A stretch of DNA of 64,000 nucleotides, from contig CAWEME010000028.1 in the NCBI GenBank assembly GCA_963810055.1, forward strand, positions 1 to 64,000, in the 5' to 3' direction. The position numbers and the translations under genes are program-made. Each line of letters begins with the position of its first letter. Position 1 is the first letter of the stretch. This document shows, piece after piece, positions 1 through 9,024 of this stretch. Source of the stretch: REEB95 sp963810055 (GTDB lineage Bacteria; Pseudomonadota; Alphaproteobacteria; ATCC43930; CGMCC-115725). The notes beneath the pieces were generated by a model. That model ran no database searches. It worked only from the letters and a program-made list of their open reading frames with translations, and had not been told where the DNA came from.

Positions 1-17
1 ATACCAAGTCTTTGTAA

Positions 18-1078
18 TCAGCACCCATGAGCCCAGTCCCGCAGTCCGATGGACATGATCGTCCAGGGCTGATCGACGAGCTTGTTCCAGGCGTGGCAAC
101 AATGCTCGACGATGTCGTCATAGGATTGGAAGACGCGGTTTGAGAGCCAGTTGTTGCGCATGAACTGCCAGATGTTCTCGACCGGATTGAGTTCGGGCGC
201 TTTCGGCGGCAACGGCATCAATGTGATGTTCGGCGGGATATCGAGCTTGGCGGAGAGATGCCAGCCGGCTTGATCGAGCAGCAAAACGGCGTGAGCGCCC
301 GGCTCGACCGTCCGGGAGATTTCCGCGAGATGCAGCGCCATGGCAGCGGTGTTGCAGAACGGCAGGATGAGGCCGGCTGCGGTGCCCCGGGCCGGACAGA
401 TCGCGCCGAAGATGTAGGTCGAGCACGTCCGCTGATCGTGCGGCGCCGATGGCCTTGTGCCGCGCCGCGCCCATCGGCGGGCGATCTTGTTCTTCTGCCC
501 GATTCGGGCTTCGTCTTGGAACCATATCTCTATCGACTTGCCAGCCGCCTCTCGTTTTGCGATCTCGTCCAGGCTCGTGGCGAAGTTTTTTTAAACGTCT
601 CAAGCGCCTTGGGATCCTGGGCATAATGACGAGGACGGGCCGACAGCTTCCGGAAGCCCATGGCCCGCAATTCACGGCTCAGCGTCTGCTTGCTGATCGA
701 TATCCGGAACTCCTCGAATACCCATTGCGCTAGATCAATGAGGCGCCAGCGCACCACGCCGTGAGCCGCCGGTATCGGGCCCTCCTCGACAAGCCGCATC
801 AAAACCCGCCGCTGCTCGTTGTTCAGCAGCGGCCGATTGCCCGTCGCCTTGCCGTTGATCAGCCCCGCCGGACCTTCCGCGTTGAGTGCCAGAACCCAGT
901 CCCGCACCGTCTGTAGCCTAACCCCGCCGATCCGCGCCGCCTCGGTGCGCGAGTCGCCGTCATAAATCGCCGCCAACGCCAGCAAACGCCGGGTCTGGGC
1001 GGCATCACCCGACCGCTTCGCCAGCTCACGCAAACGCCTAGCGTCGTAATCACCCCGAACCCGAACTGCAGCCGCCAT
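18..1078 (-). CDS. IS630-family transposase, two frames joined by -1 slippage
   Basis: The N-terminal frame (1078 to about 590) encodes winged helix-turn-helix DNA-binding modules. The C-terminal frame encodes the DDE catalytic domain. I can follow the three catalytic acidic residues in FQDEARIG, LLLDQAGWH and NPVENIWQ. The frames meet at a run of seven A residues on the coding strand (586-592). Slipping back one base there joins LETFKK to NFATSLDEI and gives one continuous protein of roughly 350 residues. Programmed -1 frameshifting is known for many IS630 elements, so this is probably an intact transposase. An assembly error in the homopolymer would look the same. Confidence 0.85.
586..592 (-). 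promoter_or_regulatory. A7 slippery site of the IS630 transposase
   Basis: Seven consecutive A residues on the coding strand sit exactly where the N-terminal frame must shift to -1 to continue into the DDE domain. This is a classic slippage site. I did not identify a downstream stimulatory structure. Confidence 0.55.
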
Positions 1079-1169
1079 GGCAATCCCCCAGTGGTTTGCA
1101 CTGGTGAATCATAGTTTCGGCCGCTTGGGAATCCCCCACGAGAGTCACGATCCGCGGGACCTGGTATTA

Positions 1170-1349
1170 ATGGATATCGGCTCTTGGTGGTTCACCAAAT
1201 ATCTCGATCCGGCATTCTTCGCCTACGTCGTCGTCATCGGGGGAGCGGGCATGGGTTTGGCGCTCGCTGCCCAGATTTTTATTTCACTATGGGAAATGTG
1301 GATCGATTTAGTCAAAGCTGTTGTAGGTAAATCCCAGCACGAAACGTAG
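1170..1349 (+). CDS. Small single-pass membrane protein
   Basis: A 59-residue product starting MDIGSWWF at an ATG at 1170. It has one strongly hydrophobic segment (about residues 14-40, FAYVVVIGGAGMGLALAAQ) followed by a short polar tail. The open frame extends upstream into the IS630 end, but those residues look non-coding, so I use the internal ATG. The family is not recognised. It may be the remnant of a gene whose 5' side was replaced when the IS inserted. Confidence 0.4.
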   Translation: MDIGSWWFTKYLDPAFFAYVVVIGGAGMGLALAAQIFISLWEMWIDLVKAVVGKSQHET

Positions 1350-1516
1350 ACTGAACTTTGCCTTCATTTTTCAAATCAGATATAGATTCTGAAATCCTTA
1401 CCGAAATTTGGTCTGGAAACCCCCGTTTTCGGTCGTCCAAAACCATAATTGAGATTCTGGATTTTAGGGGGTAAAAAGGGTGGTTTTTACGGGGGATCAT
1501 CCTAGCGGAGGGTCGA

Positions 1517-2473
1517 TTGAAGAGGAAAAAGACCGATCCTCGTTTCGAGGAAGAGAAGCGGAACCCCGGCGTACGCGCTTGGCGTCGAAATAGACACCGG
1601 CAATTGCGAGTTACTGGTCGTGGCGGCCGGCACGGCAGAACAATGAATTACTTCAATGCGGCAACCCAGCGGCTCGCCTGGGAGGATTTCGAGAAAGTCT
1701 CGGTCGCGATGATCTGCCGGAACGCGCACGGCACGACCGACAGCTTCTATTGCAGGTTCCCGAGCAAGCGGGCCTTCGAATACGCCCTGGTGCGCGTGAC
1801 CTTCCAGGAAATGACCCGGAATTTCAACCGAGCGATGGCCCCCGAAGCCTGGAAAAAAGCCCCTGCACGGGCGATCATATACCGGCTGGTGGACGAGGTA
1901 ATCGCCAGTACCATGAATGTCCCCACCATAGGCGTAACCCAATTGGCCGTGCGAATCGGCATGAGCAAGCCCAAAGGGGCGAAGCCCTATCTCGAATTCC
2001 GGGCCGCAATCATGGACCGGGCCGTCGAATTACTGGCCCCCAAGCTCGAAATTCGAAATCCCCAGGAAACCATCCGTAATGTCTTTCAAATGGTCCTGGC
2101 GTCAGTGACGGACGAGGCCTGGCGGCATGGAATACCGTTCAAAACCAAGCGGAAAGACGAGCTCGTCGAAATCTATAGCAACCTGGTATTCCGCTGCCTC
2201 CAATTGCCGCCCGGGCGGCGAAATCCCAAGAATGTAGGGGCGATCCATTCCGATAGGACTGAATTCCCGGAACATTTCAAAATCGCTTACGGGATCACCA
2301 AGCAATCCCTCGCGAAATACGAAAAGGACGTGAATTCCTCCCGAAAGCCCAAATTCATATTGGGTAGCCCGGTGAATCCGGCGGACGGGTCAATCCTAAT
2401 GACCAGGAAAGAGGAGCTAAAAACCGAGAAGCCGATAAAGCGAGAGCGCAAGCGAATAGCCAGAATGCTATGA
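1517..2473 (+). CDS. TetR-like DNA-binding protein
   Basis: A 318-residue protein with a TetR/AcrR-type helix-turn-helix at about residues 55-95 (the VSVAMICRNAHGT and SFYCRFPSKRAFE stretches match the fold's helix 2-3 pattern). The C-terminal two thirds are not recognisable and end in a very basic tail. The frame opens with TTG at 1517, five to seven bases after GGAGG. An ATG at 1643, just before the HTH, is an alternative start. It lies in the accessory block ahead of the serine recombinase, so it probably regulates that element. Ligand and targets are unknown. Confidence 0.6.
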   Translation: MKRKKTDPRFEEEKRNPGVRAWRRNRHRQLRVTGRGGRHGRTMNYFNAATQRLAWEDFEKVSVAMICRNAHGTTDSFYCRFPSKRAFEYALVRVTFQEMTRNFNRAMAPEAWKKAPARAIIYRLVDEVIASTMNVPTIGVTQLAVRIGMSKPKGAKPYLEFRAAIMDRAVELLAPKLEIRNPQETIRNVFQMVLASVTDEAWRHGIPFKTKRKDELVEIYSNLVFRCLQLPPGRRNPKNVGAIHSDRTEFPEHFKIAYGITKQSLAKYEKDVNSSRKPKFILGSPVNPADGSILMTRKEELKTEKPIKRERKRIARML

Positions 2474-2579
2474 TGCAAAAAATGAGGCACAAATCCGAAA
2501 CTACAAGAAACGAATGACGAAAGTCTTGGTGGTAAAATCGGTTATGGCGTTTTCAGCGTAGCAAAATCGGAGCATCGAA

Positions 2580-2738
2580 ATGAGAACCCTTGATTCCATC
2601 CTTTATCGTATCTGGCGCATCGGATTCTTCCCGTTCGCTATGTTGGGGCTTTTCGTCGTGGCCGGATTCCATGGCGCTATGTCGATCTTTGGCGTCGGCC
2701 TGATCCTGTTTGCCCTTCGGTATGTGCCATCGCCCTGA
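2580..2738 (+). CDS. Small membrane protein (52 aa)
   Basis: Starts MRTLDSILYRIWRIG and continues as two short hydrophobic stretches (FFPFAMLGLFVVAGF and MSIFGVGLILFAL) separated by a tight turn, ending YVPSP. It stands alone between the TetR-like gene and the next hypothetical gene. Coding status rests on the consistent hydrophobic hairpin pattern and a plausible start. No family was recognised. Confidence 0.4.
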   Translation: MRTLDSILYRIWRIGFFPFAMLGLFVVAGFHGAMSIFGVGLILFALRYVPSP

Positions 2739-2809
2739 TTTCCCCTGACCGGAGTTGTAATGAGTCCCGACACTTGACGCAGACACGATAATTCCGAGAC
2801 ATTTGGACC

Positions 2810-3556
2810 ATGTGTCCCGATGGTCTGATAACACCGCAGCGCGATATTTGGGCAAATGGCGTCCCTCTTGCCGAGGCCGACTATGTATTTGCGCCTGAAG
2901 ACCTGCGGGTGGAATACGACGAATATTACAATCCGCCACCCAAGCCGTCTGGCATAGATCGCCCGGAGGCGCCAACTGAAATCATGTCCGGCAGTGCTGA
3001 TGATCCTGTCATAGCAATTGCGAAGGGTGTTCAGCAGGTGATCGAAATTCTGGCCATACCGACCAAATTGCGCATGGAAATGCGAAATCGTCTCTTGCCA
3101 TCCCTGGGGATGGGGAAATTCGTGGCCTATGGATACACAATTCCCCGAAATCCGGCCGATCCCAGGGTCAAGATTCCCAGGGATCTATTCGAGCCCAAAT
3201 TCGTGAATTGGGAGAATTCGACCATCCGGGGCGCGGGTCTCGAATTCGCATCCATTTTGGTATTTGAATCCGCTTTGGCCCAGGAAATCGATGCCCAATT
3301 GGTGAAGAAAGCACCAATTCAGGGGATTACTCCAAAACGCGGGCCTCCGTCATCGCAGCAAGCCATCGAAAAGGCCATCCGGTCGCTTATGGATGAAAGG
3401 CAGCTACCGAATAGCAAAATGCAAAAAGAGAACATTCCGTTAGTCCAAAACCGTGTGCAGGAATTATATCCCGGCGAATTTCCACATAATCGCGGGCTCG
3501 GCGCTGAATCAATTCGGAAGGTTTTGGCGAATTTGATTCCCCGCCCGAAGAATTAG
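2810..3556 (+). CDS. Hypothetical protein of the recombinase element
   Basis: A 248-residue protein of unknown family. The N-terminal part is acidic and proline-rich. Residues 60-170 look globular. The last 70 residues (from about QQAIEKAIRSLMDER to the end) read like a small helical DNA-binding or interaction domain of the kind found in phage and island proteins. Codon use resembles the TetR-like gene upstream and the recombinase downstream, so it probably travels with them. No function is assigned. Confidence 0.5.
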   Translation: MCPDGLITPQRDIWANGVPLAEADYVFAPEDLRVEYDEYYNPPPKPSGIDRPEAPTEIMSGSADDPVIAIAKGVQQVIEILAIPTKLRMEMRNRLLPSLGMGKFVAYGYTIPRNPADPRVKIPRDLFEPKFVNWENSTIRGAGLEFASILVFESALAQEIDAQLVKKAPIQGITPKRGPPSSQQAIEKAIRSLMDERQLPNSKMQKENIPLVQNRVQELYPGEFPHNRGLGAESIRKVLANLIPRPKN

Positions 3557-3665
3557 GTAATTTCCCAAAACCAAAACGGGTTTGTTTTGTGTGGAACGGC
3601 TAGAGCCCGATTAATCCGCAAAGGCATCCTGGTGGCAGAGCTGAGAGCTCGCACGAGGATTTACG

Positions 3666-3857
3666 GTGGCGGACGACGGGCCGATTTCGATTGCCCGGCA
3701 ATTGCCGGATGCAGCAGGTGACGGGGGCAAAGGCGCTGCCAAGCCGCTTGATCCCCGCATCTTGGAGATCGCGCGCGAGATCGGTCGGATGATTGCGCGC
3801 GAGCAGTTCAAGGCACTTACGCTGGAGTACGAAAATAGGCATATGCTGAAGCCTTAG
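3666..3857 (+). CDS. Small protein upstream of the serine recombinase
   Basis: A 63-residue product starting MADDGPISIAR with a short helical C-terminus (ILEIAREIGRMIAREQF). It ends 56 bases before the recombinase start and is read in the same direction, so the two are probably co-transcribed. Small charged proteins often sit here in alphaproteobacterial recombinase elements, but its role is unknown. Confidence 0.5.
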   Translation: MADDGPISIARQLPDAAGDGGKGAAKPLDPRILEIAREIGRMIAREQFKALTLEYENRHMLKP

Positions 3858-3913
3858 CCCATTGTGAATCGATGGGCCGGGAGCTAACGTTTCTCTGCTA
3901 GGAGGCCTGATCG

Positions 3914-5755
3914 ATGATCCGCGTCGCTCTTTATGCCCGCTATTCCTCTGACAACCAGCGGGACGCCTCAATCGAGGATCAGCTGCGCCTCTGCCGCCTC
4001 TATGCCGAGAAGCAGGGCTGGCACATCTTCAAGAGCTACAGCGACCGCGCGGTTTCCGGGGCGAGTCTAATACGGCCGGGTATTCAAGCCCTTCATGCCG
4101 ATGCTCTGCACGGCAATTTCGACATGGTGCTGGCCGAAGCGCTTGACCGTATCAGTCGCGACCAGGAAGACGTAGCCGGGCTCTACAAGCGCCTGACCTT
4201 CGCTGGCATCAAGATCGTCACGCTATCCGAAGGCGAGATTACGCACCTTCATGTCGGCCTCAAGGGTACCATGAATGCCCTTTTCCTCAAGGATTTAGCG
4301 GACAAGACCCGACGGGGCCTTCGGGGCAGGGTGGAGCAGGGGAAGGCCGGCGGAGGCCTTTGTTATGGCTATCGGGTCTTAACAAAGGTCGATTCCAGGG
4401 GCGAGCCGGTCCATGGCGAGCGGGCAATTGAGCCAACGGAAGCTGCGGCCGTACAGCGGATATTCCAGGAATTCGCGGCCGGCAAGAGCCCGCGGGCAAT
4501 TGCGATCGATTTGAACCGCGAGGGTATCCCCGGACCTGGCGGGCGGTCATGGTCGCAAGGCACGATCCGGGGCCATGCCTGCCGTGGCAATGGTGTCATC
4601 AATAATGAGCTCTATATCGGCCGTCTGGTCTGGAACCGGCAGCGATTCCTCAAGGACCCCAATACCGGCAAGCGTGTCTCCCGGCCGAATCCGGCAGCGG
4701 AGTGGATCAGGACCGATGTTCCGGGGCTTCGCATCATCGATGATGCCCTATGGCAATCGGCCAAGGACCGACAGGCCGAATTGGCAATACTGTTTGAGCC
4801 GACGCTCAAAGGTGTCCGGGCAGCCAGGGCGGCCAGGATCAATCAAGCGCGCCGGCCGGCATTCCTGCTTTCGGGCCTTCTCACCTGCGGTTGCTGTCGC
4901 GGGAAATTCGGAATCGTGGTCAATGACCGCTACGGCTGCATCAACCACTTTCGGCGTGGCAGTTGCGATAACGGCCGCACCATTCGCCGCGATGCGATCG
5001 AGGCCCGGGCACTTACCGGCCTGACGGATAAATTGGTTTCGCCTGAGGCCGTGTCAGAGGCGGTACGCGCCTATCATGAGCAAAAGAACCGGCTCAATCA
5101 CGAACGCCGTGCCCAGGCAGGAGCAGAACGACAGGCGCTCGGCAAGATCGAACGCGCCATCAAGGGCATCATGGCGGCCATCGAGGATGGCCTGTACCGG
5201 CCATCTATGAAGGCCCGCATGTCCGAGCTCGAACAGCAGAAGGCCGACCTCGAAGCCCGCCTGCGTGAAGCCCCGGCGGATATACCCGATGTGAACCCGA
5301 ATGTTGCCGAGGTATACCGGCGCAATGTTATAGGCCTCGCTACAGCGCTTAAGGACCCCGATTCCGGTAGGAAGGCAGCAGCCATGATCCGCTCCCTCAT
5401 TGGCGAGGTCGTAATGACGCCTGGTGCCAAGCGTGGCGAGATCAAAGCCATCCTACGCGGCGAATTGCTGGCAATCCTCAATATTGTCGCTGACAAAGTC
5501 GAAATATCACCAATAGCATCCCGAGTTATAACAAACACGGCAGCGAGCCCCCGCAACCAATCAAAACTCAATTCAATCAAAGCACGCTCGACGAGGTTGA
5601 GCCGACAGCCGGCCGCGTTCGCGTCGTGCGTGTCAATGAGACGGGTCGTTACAGCACTCCTTCGTGTTTTGGTTCAAAAACCGCGCGGGAACGCCGGTTT
5701 TTTGCTCCTGGCGCCGGGTCGAGGCTTGGCCTATGATTTTGGAAACCGCGCATAA
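3914..5755 (+). CDS. Large serine recombinase
   Basis: A 613-residue site-specific recombinase. The N-terminal resolvase domain carries the nucleophile motif YARYSSDNQ (serine near residue 10) and the typical ASIEDQLR and EALDRISRDQEDV stretches. A recombinase domain follows (about 180-290, with GIPGPGGRSW). Next come a zinc ribbon (about 325-360, LLTCGCCRGKF then NHFRRGSCDN) and a helical coiled region. A GGAGG lies just before the ATG. The last 45 or so residues are low-complexity and are encoded across a terminator-like hairpin at 5676-5702. The natural C-terminus may have been extended by fusion with host sequence at the integration junction. It likely mobilises the 1.1-5.7 kb block. Confidence 0.9.
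   Translation: MIRVALYARYSSDNQRDASIEDQLRLCRLYAEKQGWHIFKSYSDRAVSGASLIRPGIQALHADALHGNFDMVLAEALDRISRDQEDVAGLYKRLTFAGIKIVTLSEGEITHLHVGLKGTMNALFLKDLADKTRRGLRGRVEQGKAGGGLCYGYRVLTKVDSRGEPVHGERAIEPTEAAAVQRIFQEFAAGKSPRAIAIDLNREGIPGPGGRSWSQGTIRGHACRGNGVINNELYIGRLVWNRQRFLKDPNTGKRVSRPNPAAEWIRTDVPGLRIIDDALWQSAKDRQAELAILFEPTLKGVRAARAARINQARRPAFLLSGLLTCGCCRGKFGIVVNDRYGCINHFRRGSCDNGRTIRRDAIEARALTGLTDKLVSPEAVSEAVRAYHEQKNRLNHERRAQAGAERQALGKIERAIKGIMAAIEDGLYRPSMKARMSELEQQKADLEARLREAPADIPDVNPNVAEVYRRNVIGLATALKDPDSGRKAAAMIRSLIGEVVMTPGAKRGEIKAILRGELLAILNIVADKVEISPIASRVITNTAASPRNQSKLNSIKARSTRLSRQPAAFASCVSMRRVVTALLRVLVQKPRGNAGFLLLAPGRGLAYDFGNRA
5676..5702 (+). terminator. Hairpin with T-run near the recombinase end
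   Basis: An AAAAACCG arm, an 11-base loop and a CGGTTTTT arm followed by more T residues, an intrinsic terminator pattern that works in either direction. It lies inside the last codons of the recombinase frame, which argues that the open frame overruns the gene's original end. Confidence 0.45.
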
Positions 5756-5788
5756 GCCGGATTTCGTCATCAAGGAGGGGGGGCCAAG

Positions 5789-7021
5789 ATGATCGATTGG
5801 TATAGCGAATTGGGCACGTCGGAGCGGCGCACTTTCTGGGCCTGTTTCGGCGGCTGGGCGCTCGACGCGTTCGACGTCCAGATCTACAGCTTCGTCGTGC
5901 CGGCGCTGATCGCGCTGTGGGGCATTACCAACGCACAGGCCGGGCTGCTGGCGACCAGCGCGCTGGTCATCTCGGCGTTCGGCGGTTGGGTCGCCGGCAT
6001 GCTCGCCGATCGCATCGGCCGCGCCAAGCTGCTGATGATCATGGTCGGCTGGTTCGCATTCTTCACCTTCCTCTCCGGCTTCACCAACAGCTTCGAACAG
6101 CTGTTGGTTGTGCGCGGCTTCCAGGGCTTCGGCTTCGGCGGCGAATGGGCGGCGGGCTCCGTGCTGATGGGCGAGGTGATCCGCGCCAAGCATCGCGGCA
6201 AGGCGGTCGGCACGGTGCAGAGCGCCTGGGCCTGGGGCTGGGCCGCGGCGGCGATCCTTGCCACCATCATCTTCCAGGTCTTGCCGCAGGAGATCGCGTG
6301 GCGCGCGATGTTCTTCGCCGGGATACTGCCCGCACTGCTCATCTTCTACATCCGTTCGCGCGTGCCCGAGCCCGCGATCTTCAAGCAGGCGACGGCGGCG
6401 CCGGCCGCCGCGCGTCGCGGCACGTTGGAGATTTTCGGCGCGGACCTGCTGTGGACCACGGTCCTCGGCGCGATACTGACCACCGGCGCGCAAGGCGGCT
6501 ACTACGCCATCACCACCTTCCTGCCGACCTTCCTGCGCACCCAACGCCACCTCACGGTGATGGGAACCGGCGGCTATCTCGCCGTCATCATCATCGGCTC
6601 ATGGCTCGGTTACATCGTCAGCGCGTATCTCAACGACGCGATCGGGCGGCGGAAGAACTTCTTCATTTTCGCCATCGGCTCGCTGTTGATCGTGGTGGCA
6701 TATACCCAGGCCGACATCTCGGATTCGATGATGCTGGCGCTGGGCTTCCCGTTGGGCTTCTTCGCCTCGGGCATTTTCAGCGGCATGGGGCCGGTGCTGA
6801 CCGAGCTGTTCCCGACCACCGTGCGCGGCGCGGGACAGGGTTTCTGCTACAATTTCGGCCGCGGCATCGGCGCGTTCTTCCCCACGCTGGTGGGCATGCT
6901 GTCGGCCAGCGTGCCGCTGGGAACCGCCATCGGCATCTTCGCGGCGGTGGCTTATGCCATCGTCATCGTCGCGGCGATGATGCTGCCGGAGACGCGCGGA
7001 CGCGAGCTGCTGGCGAATTGA
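5789..7021 (+). CDS. MFS transporter, AAHS/sialate-like family
   Basis: A 410-residue inner-membrane permease with about twelve hydrophobic helices. The MFS signature loop AGMLADRIGRAK between helices 2 and 3 and the FGFGGEWAAG motif in helix 4 are typical of proton-coupled aromatic or organic acid carriers. The ATG follows a strong AGGAGGGGG. It is the first host-like, GC-rich gene after the mobile block. The substrate cannot be inferred, because no catabolic genes lie beside it. Confidence 0.85.
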   Translation: MIDWYSELGTSERRTFWACFGGWALDAFDVQIYSFVVPALIALWGITNAQAGLLATSALVISAFGGWVAGMLADRIGRAKLLMIMVGWFAFFTFLSGFTNSFEQLLVVRGFQGFGFGGEWAAGSVLMGEVIRAKHRGKAVGTVQSAWAWGWAAAAILATIIFQVLPQEIAWRAMFFAGILPALLIFYIRSRVPEPAIFKQATAAPAAARRGTLEIFGADLLWTTVLGAILTTGAQGGYYAITTFLPTFLRTQRHLTVMGTGGYLAVIIIGSWLGYIVSAYLNDAIGRRKNFFIFAIGSLLIVVAYTQADISDSMMLALGFPLGFFASGIFSGMGPVLTELFPTTVRGAGQGFCYNFGRGIGAFFPTLVGMLSASVPLGTAIGIFAAVAYAIVIVAAMMLPETRGRELLAN

Positions 7022-7124
7022 GCGGGAGGCGGCCTAACGCGCCGCCGCAGCGCCACCATCGGCGCGGTTGTGCTGCTCATCGTCATCAAGACGATCAAGC
7101 AGGCAGGGGGTATTGGCCGCTTGC

Positions 7125-7817
7125 TCAAAAATTCTCGCGCCAGGGCCTGAGTTCGATCTCCCAGGCCCAGGCGCTGCGATGCTGGCGGTGGAGTTCGAGA
7201 TATGTCCGCGCGATGGCGTCGGGCTCGAGCATGCCGTCCTCGCCGCGTTCGGTGGCGCGCGGATCCTTCTCCCGCCGGATGCCGCCGTCGATCACCACAT
7301 GGGCGACGTGGATGTTCTGCGGCTGCAGCTCGCGCGCCAGGCTTTGTGCCAGGCCGCGTAGCGCGAATTTTCCCATGGCAAAAGGCGAGGAGCGGGCATA
7401 GCCCTTGACGCTGGCCGAAGCGCCGGTGAACAGGATGGTGCCGTGGCCGCGCGCCAGCATGGCCTTCGCCGCCAGCTGCGCCACCAGGAAGCCGCCATAG
7501 GCCGAGGCCATTAGAGTCTTAAACACCTCTTCGGGGTCGATCTCGGTGATCGCGCCGCGCGTGCGGTAGCCGGCGTTGTAGACGACGATGTCGGGAGGGC
7601 CGATCTCCCGGGCGAAGGAAGCGAACAGCCTGTCGACGTCTTCCCGCTTGGTCGCGTCGCATGCATAGCCGCTTGCGCCGGTTTCCTTCAGGAGCGGATC
7701 GAGTTTCTTGGCATCGCGGGCCGCCAGCGCCACGCGCATGCCTTCCTTGGCGAAGAGCCGCGCCAGCGCGGCGCTCAACCCGCTGCCGGCACCGACAATA
7801 AGCGCGGCCTCGGCCAA
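7125..7817 (-). CDS. SDR-family oxidoreductase with Phe at the Tyr site
   Basis: A 230-residue Rossmann-fold short-chain dehydrogenase/reductase. The nucleotide-binding motif is GAGSGLS near residue 10, followed by YNAG near 87 and FTGAS with a candidate catalytic serine. The position usually occupied by Tyr in the YxxxK motif reads FAMGK, so the general acid tyrosine appears to be Phe while Lys is kept. That would impair ordinary carbonyl reduction, although some SDR subfamilies are built this way. It lies six bases downstream of the MucR/cold-shock-like gene on the same strand and is probably co-transcribed. Confidence 0.8.
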   Translation of the reverse strand: MAEAALIVGAGSGLSAALARLFAKEGMRVALAARDAKKLDPLLKETGASGYACDATKREDVDRLFASFAREIGPPDIVVYNAGYRTRGAITEIDPEEVFKTLMASAYGGFLVAQLAAKAMLARGHGTILFTGASASVKGYARSSPFAMGKFALRGLAQSLARELQPQNIHVAHVVIDGGIRREKDPRATERGEDGMLEPDAIARTYLELHRQHRSAWAWEIELRPWRENF

Positions 7818-7823
7818 ATCCGT

Positions 7824-8519
7824 CTAGCGCGAGCGATTGGGCAGAAGCTGCTCGGCCGCGTCGCGCGCCGCATGGCGTTTCAACGCCTCGCGTTTCAGCT
7901 CGACCACGACCGGTTTCTGCTGCCGCGCGCGCACCACGCCGGAACTGACATGGGCGTCCACGCCTGCGGCACGCAGTTTCAGCTCCAGCAATTGGGGGGC
8001 CTCGGGCTTGCCGGCAAGCCGGGCCTCGACCTCCTGTCCCTTGAACAGGCGGGTGATATTGGATTGCGCCAGGAGTTGCGGCTCGACCGCGACATCGCCG
8101 CCAACGCCCTGGAGCCGGAGTCCGCCACGCCGCGTCTGCGGATCGAACCAGCGCACCACGCCGCGCACGACGCCGTCGAGCGAAGGGGTAGGGGCGGGCG
8201 CGGCTTCGACCGTTTCCTTGATTTCTGCGCGGCGCAACAGCGTGGGCGCGGGAGAAACGACCGGCACGGTCTCGACGACCGGCGCCGCGACCGGTGACAC
8301 CGTTTCGCGTGGCTTGCGGCCGCGCCGTTTCGGAGACACCACAGGCGCAATTTTGATCGCCAGCTTATCCTTGGAGGATTCGGGCCGGCCGCGCGGACGA
8401 TCGATGTTCGACAAGGTACGGTGGACTTGGTCGATCAGATCGGGGATTTCGTCGCGCGTGGTGGCGCGATTGGCGAGAAGCTTGGCAATCATGCGGGCGG
8501 TACGCGCCGTCGATGACAT
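7824..8519 (-). CDS. MucR-like N-terminus joined to a cold-shock-like domain
   Basis: A 231-residue protein. The first 40 residues (MIAKLLANRATTRDEIPDL then IDQVHRTLSNI) resemble the N-terminal oligomerisation region of Ros/MucR regulators. A basic, proline-rich linker with an RRGRKPR AT-hook-like patch follows. The second half, starting GVVRWFDPQTRRGG, resembles a cold-shock domain. The MucR zinc finger is missing. Three ATG codons occur in tandem, and the third (8519) has the best spacing from AAGAGG. It is likely a nucleic-acid-binding regulator, with targets unknown. Confidence 0.6.
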   Translation of the reverse strand: MSSTARTARMIAKLLANRATTRDEIPDLIDQVHRTLSNIDRPRGRPESSKDKLAIKIAPVVSPKRRGRKPRETVSPVAAPVVETVPVVSPAPTLLRRAEIKETVEAAPAPTPSLDGVVRGVVRWFDPQTRRGGLRLQGVGGDVAVEPQLLAQSNITRLFKGQEVEARLAGKPEAPQLLELKLRAAGVDAHVSSGVVRARQQKPVVVELKREALKRHAARDAAEQLLPNRSR

Positions 8520-8690
8520 CATCATCCTCTTATGAACCGTTTGCGCTTTGGCGTTCGCTGGGGCCGCGACACGAGCGGGTCCAGCGATGGACGTGCGGGG
8601 TGAAACCAATATGCCTTCCGTCCGAGGTGGCACTCCTTCATATCACGTCGGCACGGTTTGGCAAGGGAGCATGGTTGACGGAGGAAGAAT

Positions 8691-8894
8691 TTGGTGGATA
8701 ATTTCATGTACAGTTCGATCATGCCGATGTCGACACGCAACTTGTGGCGCGATTTTCCGGGCGTCGCCGCCATATCGGTAGGCGCGTTCGTTTTGTGGTT
8801 GTTGCTCGCGCCCGCTCTCGATGCCGCGGTCGCGGTCGAAGGCCTGATTCTTGCCGCCGCCGTCGCCGTCTGGTCGCGTCTCGCCGATCTCTGA
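8691..8894 (+). CDS. Small membrane protein (67 aa)
   Basis: Opens with TTG at 8691 (or GTG at 8694) after GGAGGAAG. It encodes two hydrophobic segments, PGVAAISVGAFVLWLLLAP and AVEGLILAAAVAVW, with a short linker, and resembles a small inner-membrane hairpin protein. No family is recognised. It is divergent from the MucR-like gene. Confidence 0.4.
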   Translation: MVDNFMYSSIMPMSTRNLWRDFPGVAAISVGAFVLWLLLAPALDAAVAVEGLILAAAVAVWSRLADL

Positions 8895-9024
8895 ACCTGT
8901 CTCGTGATCTTCTGGACGGCCATGCGGGCGCGGCAAGATCGCCATTCGCGCCGCGCGTTTGACAGCCTTACCGCAAGATGATACCAGCGGCCAAAGACGA
9001 ATCGCGTGTGGAGGTTTTCGACTG

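Larger units (their letters stand above)
1..1134 (-). mobile_element. IS630-family insertion sequence
   Basis: The element carries one transposase read on the minus strand. Its left end begins near ATACCAAG at the window edge. The right end probably lies near 1134, where the reverse strand reads ATTCCCAAG, a partial match to the left end. IS630 elements duplicate a TA dinucleotide on insertion. The outer boundaries are tentative, because the left flank lies outside the window and the inverted repeats match only partly. Confidence 0.7.
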
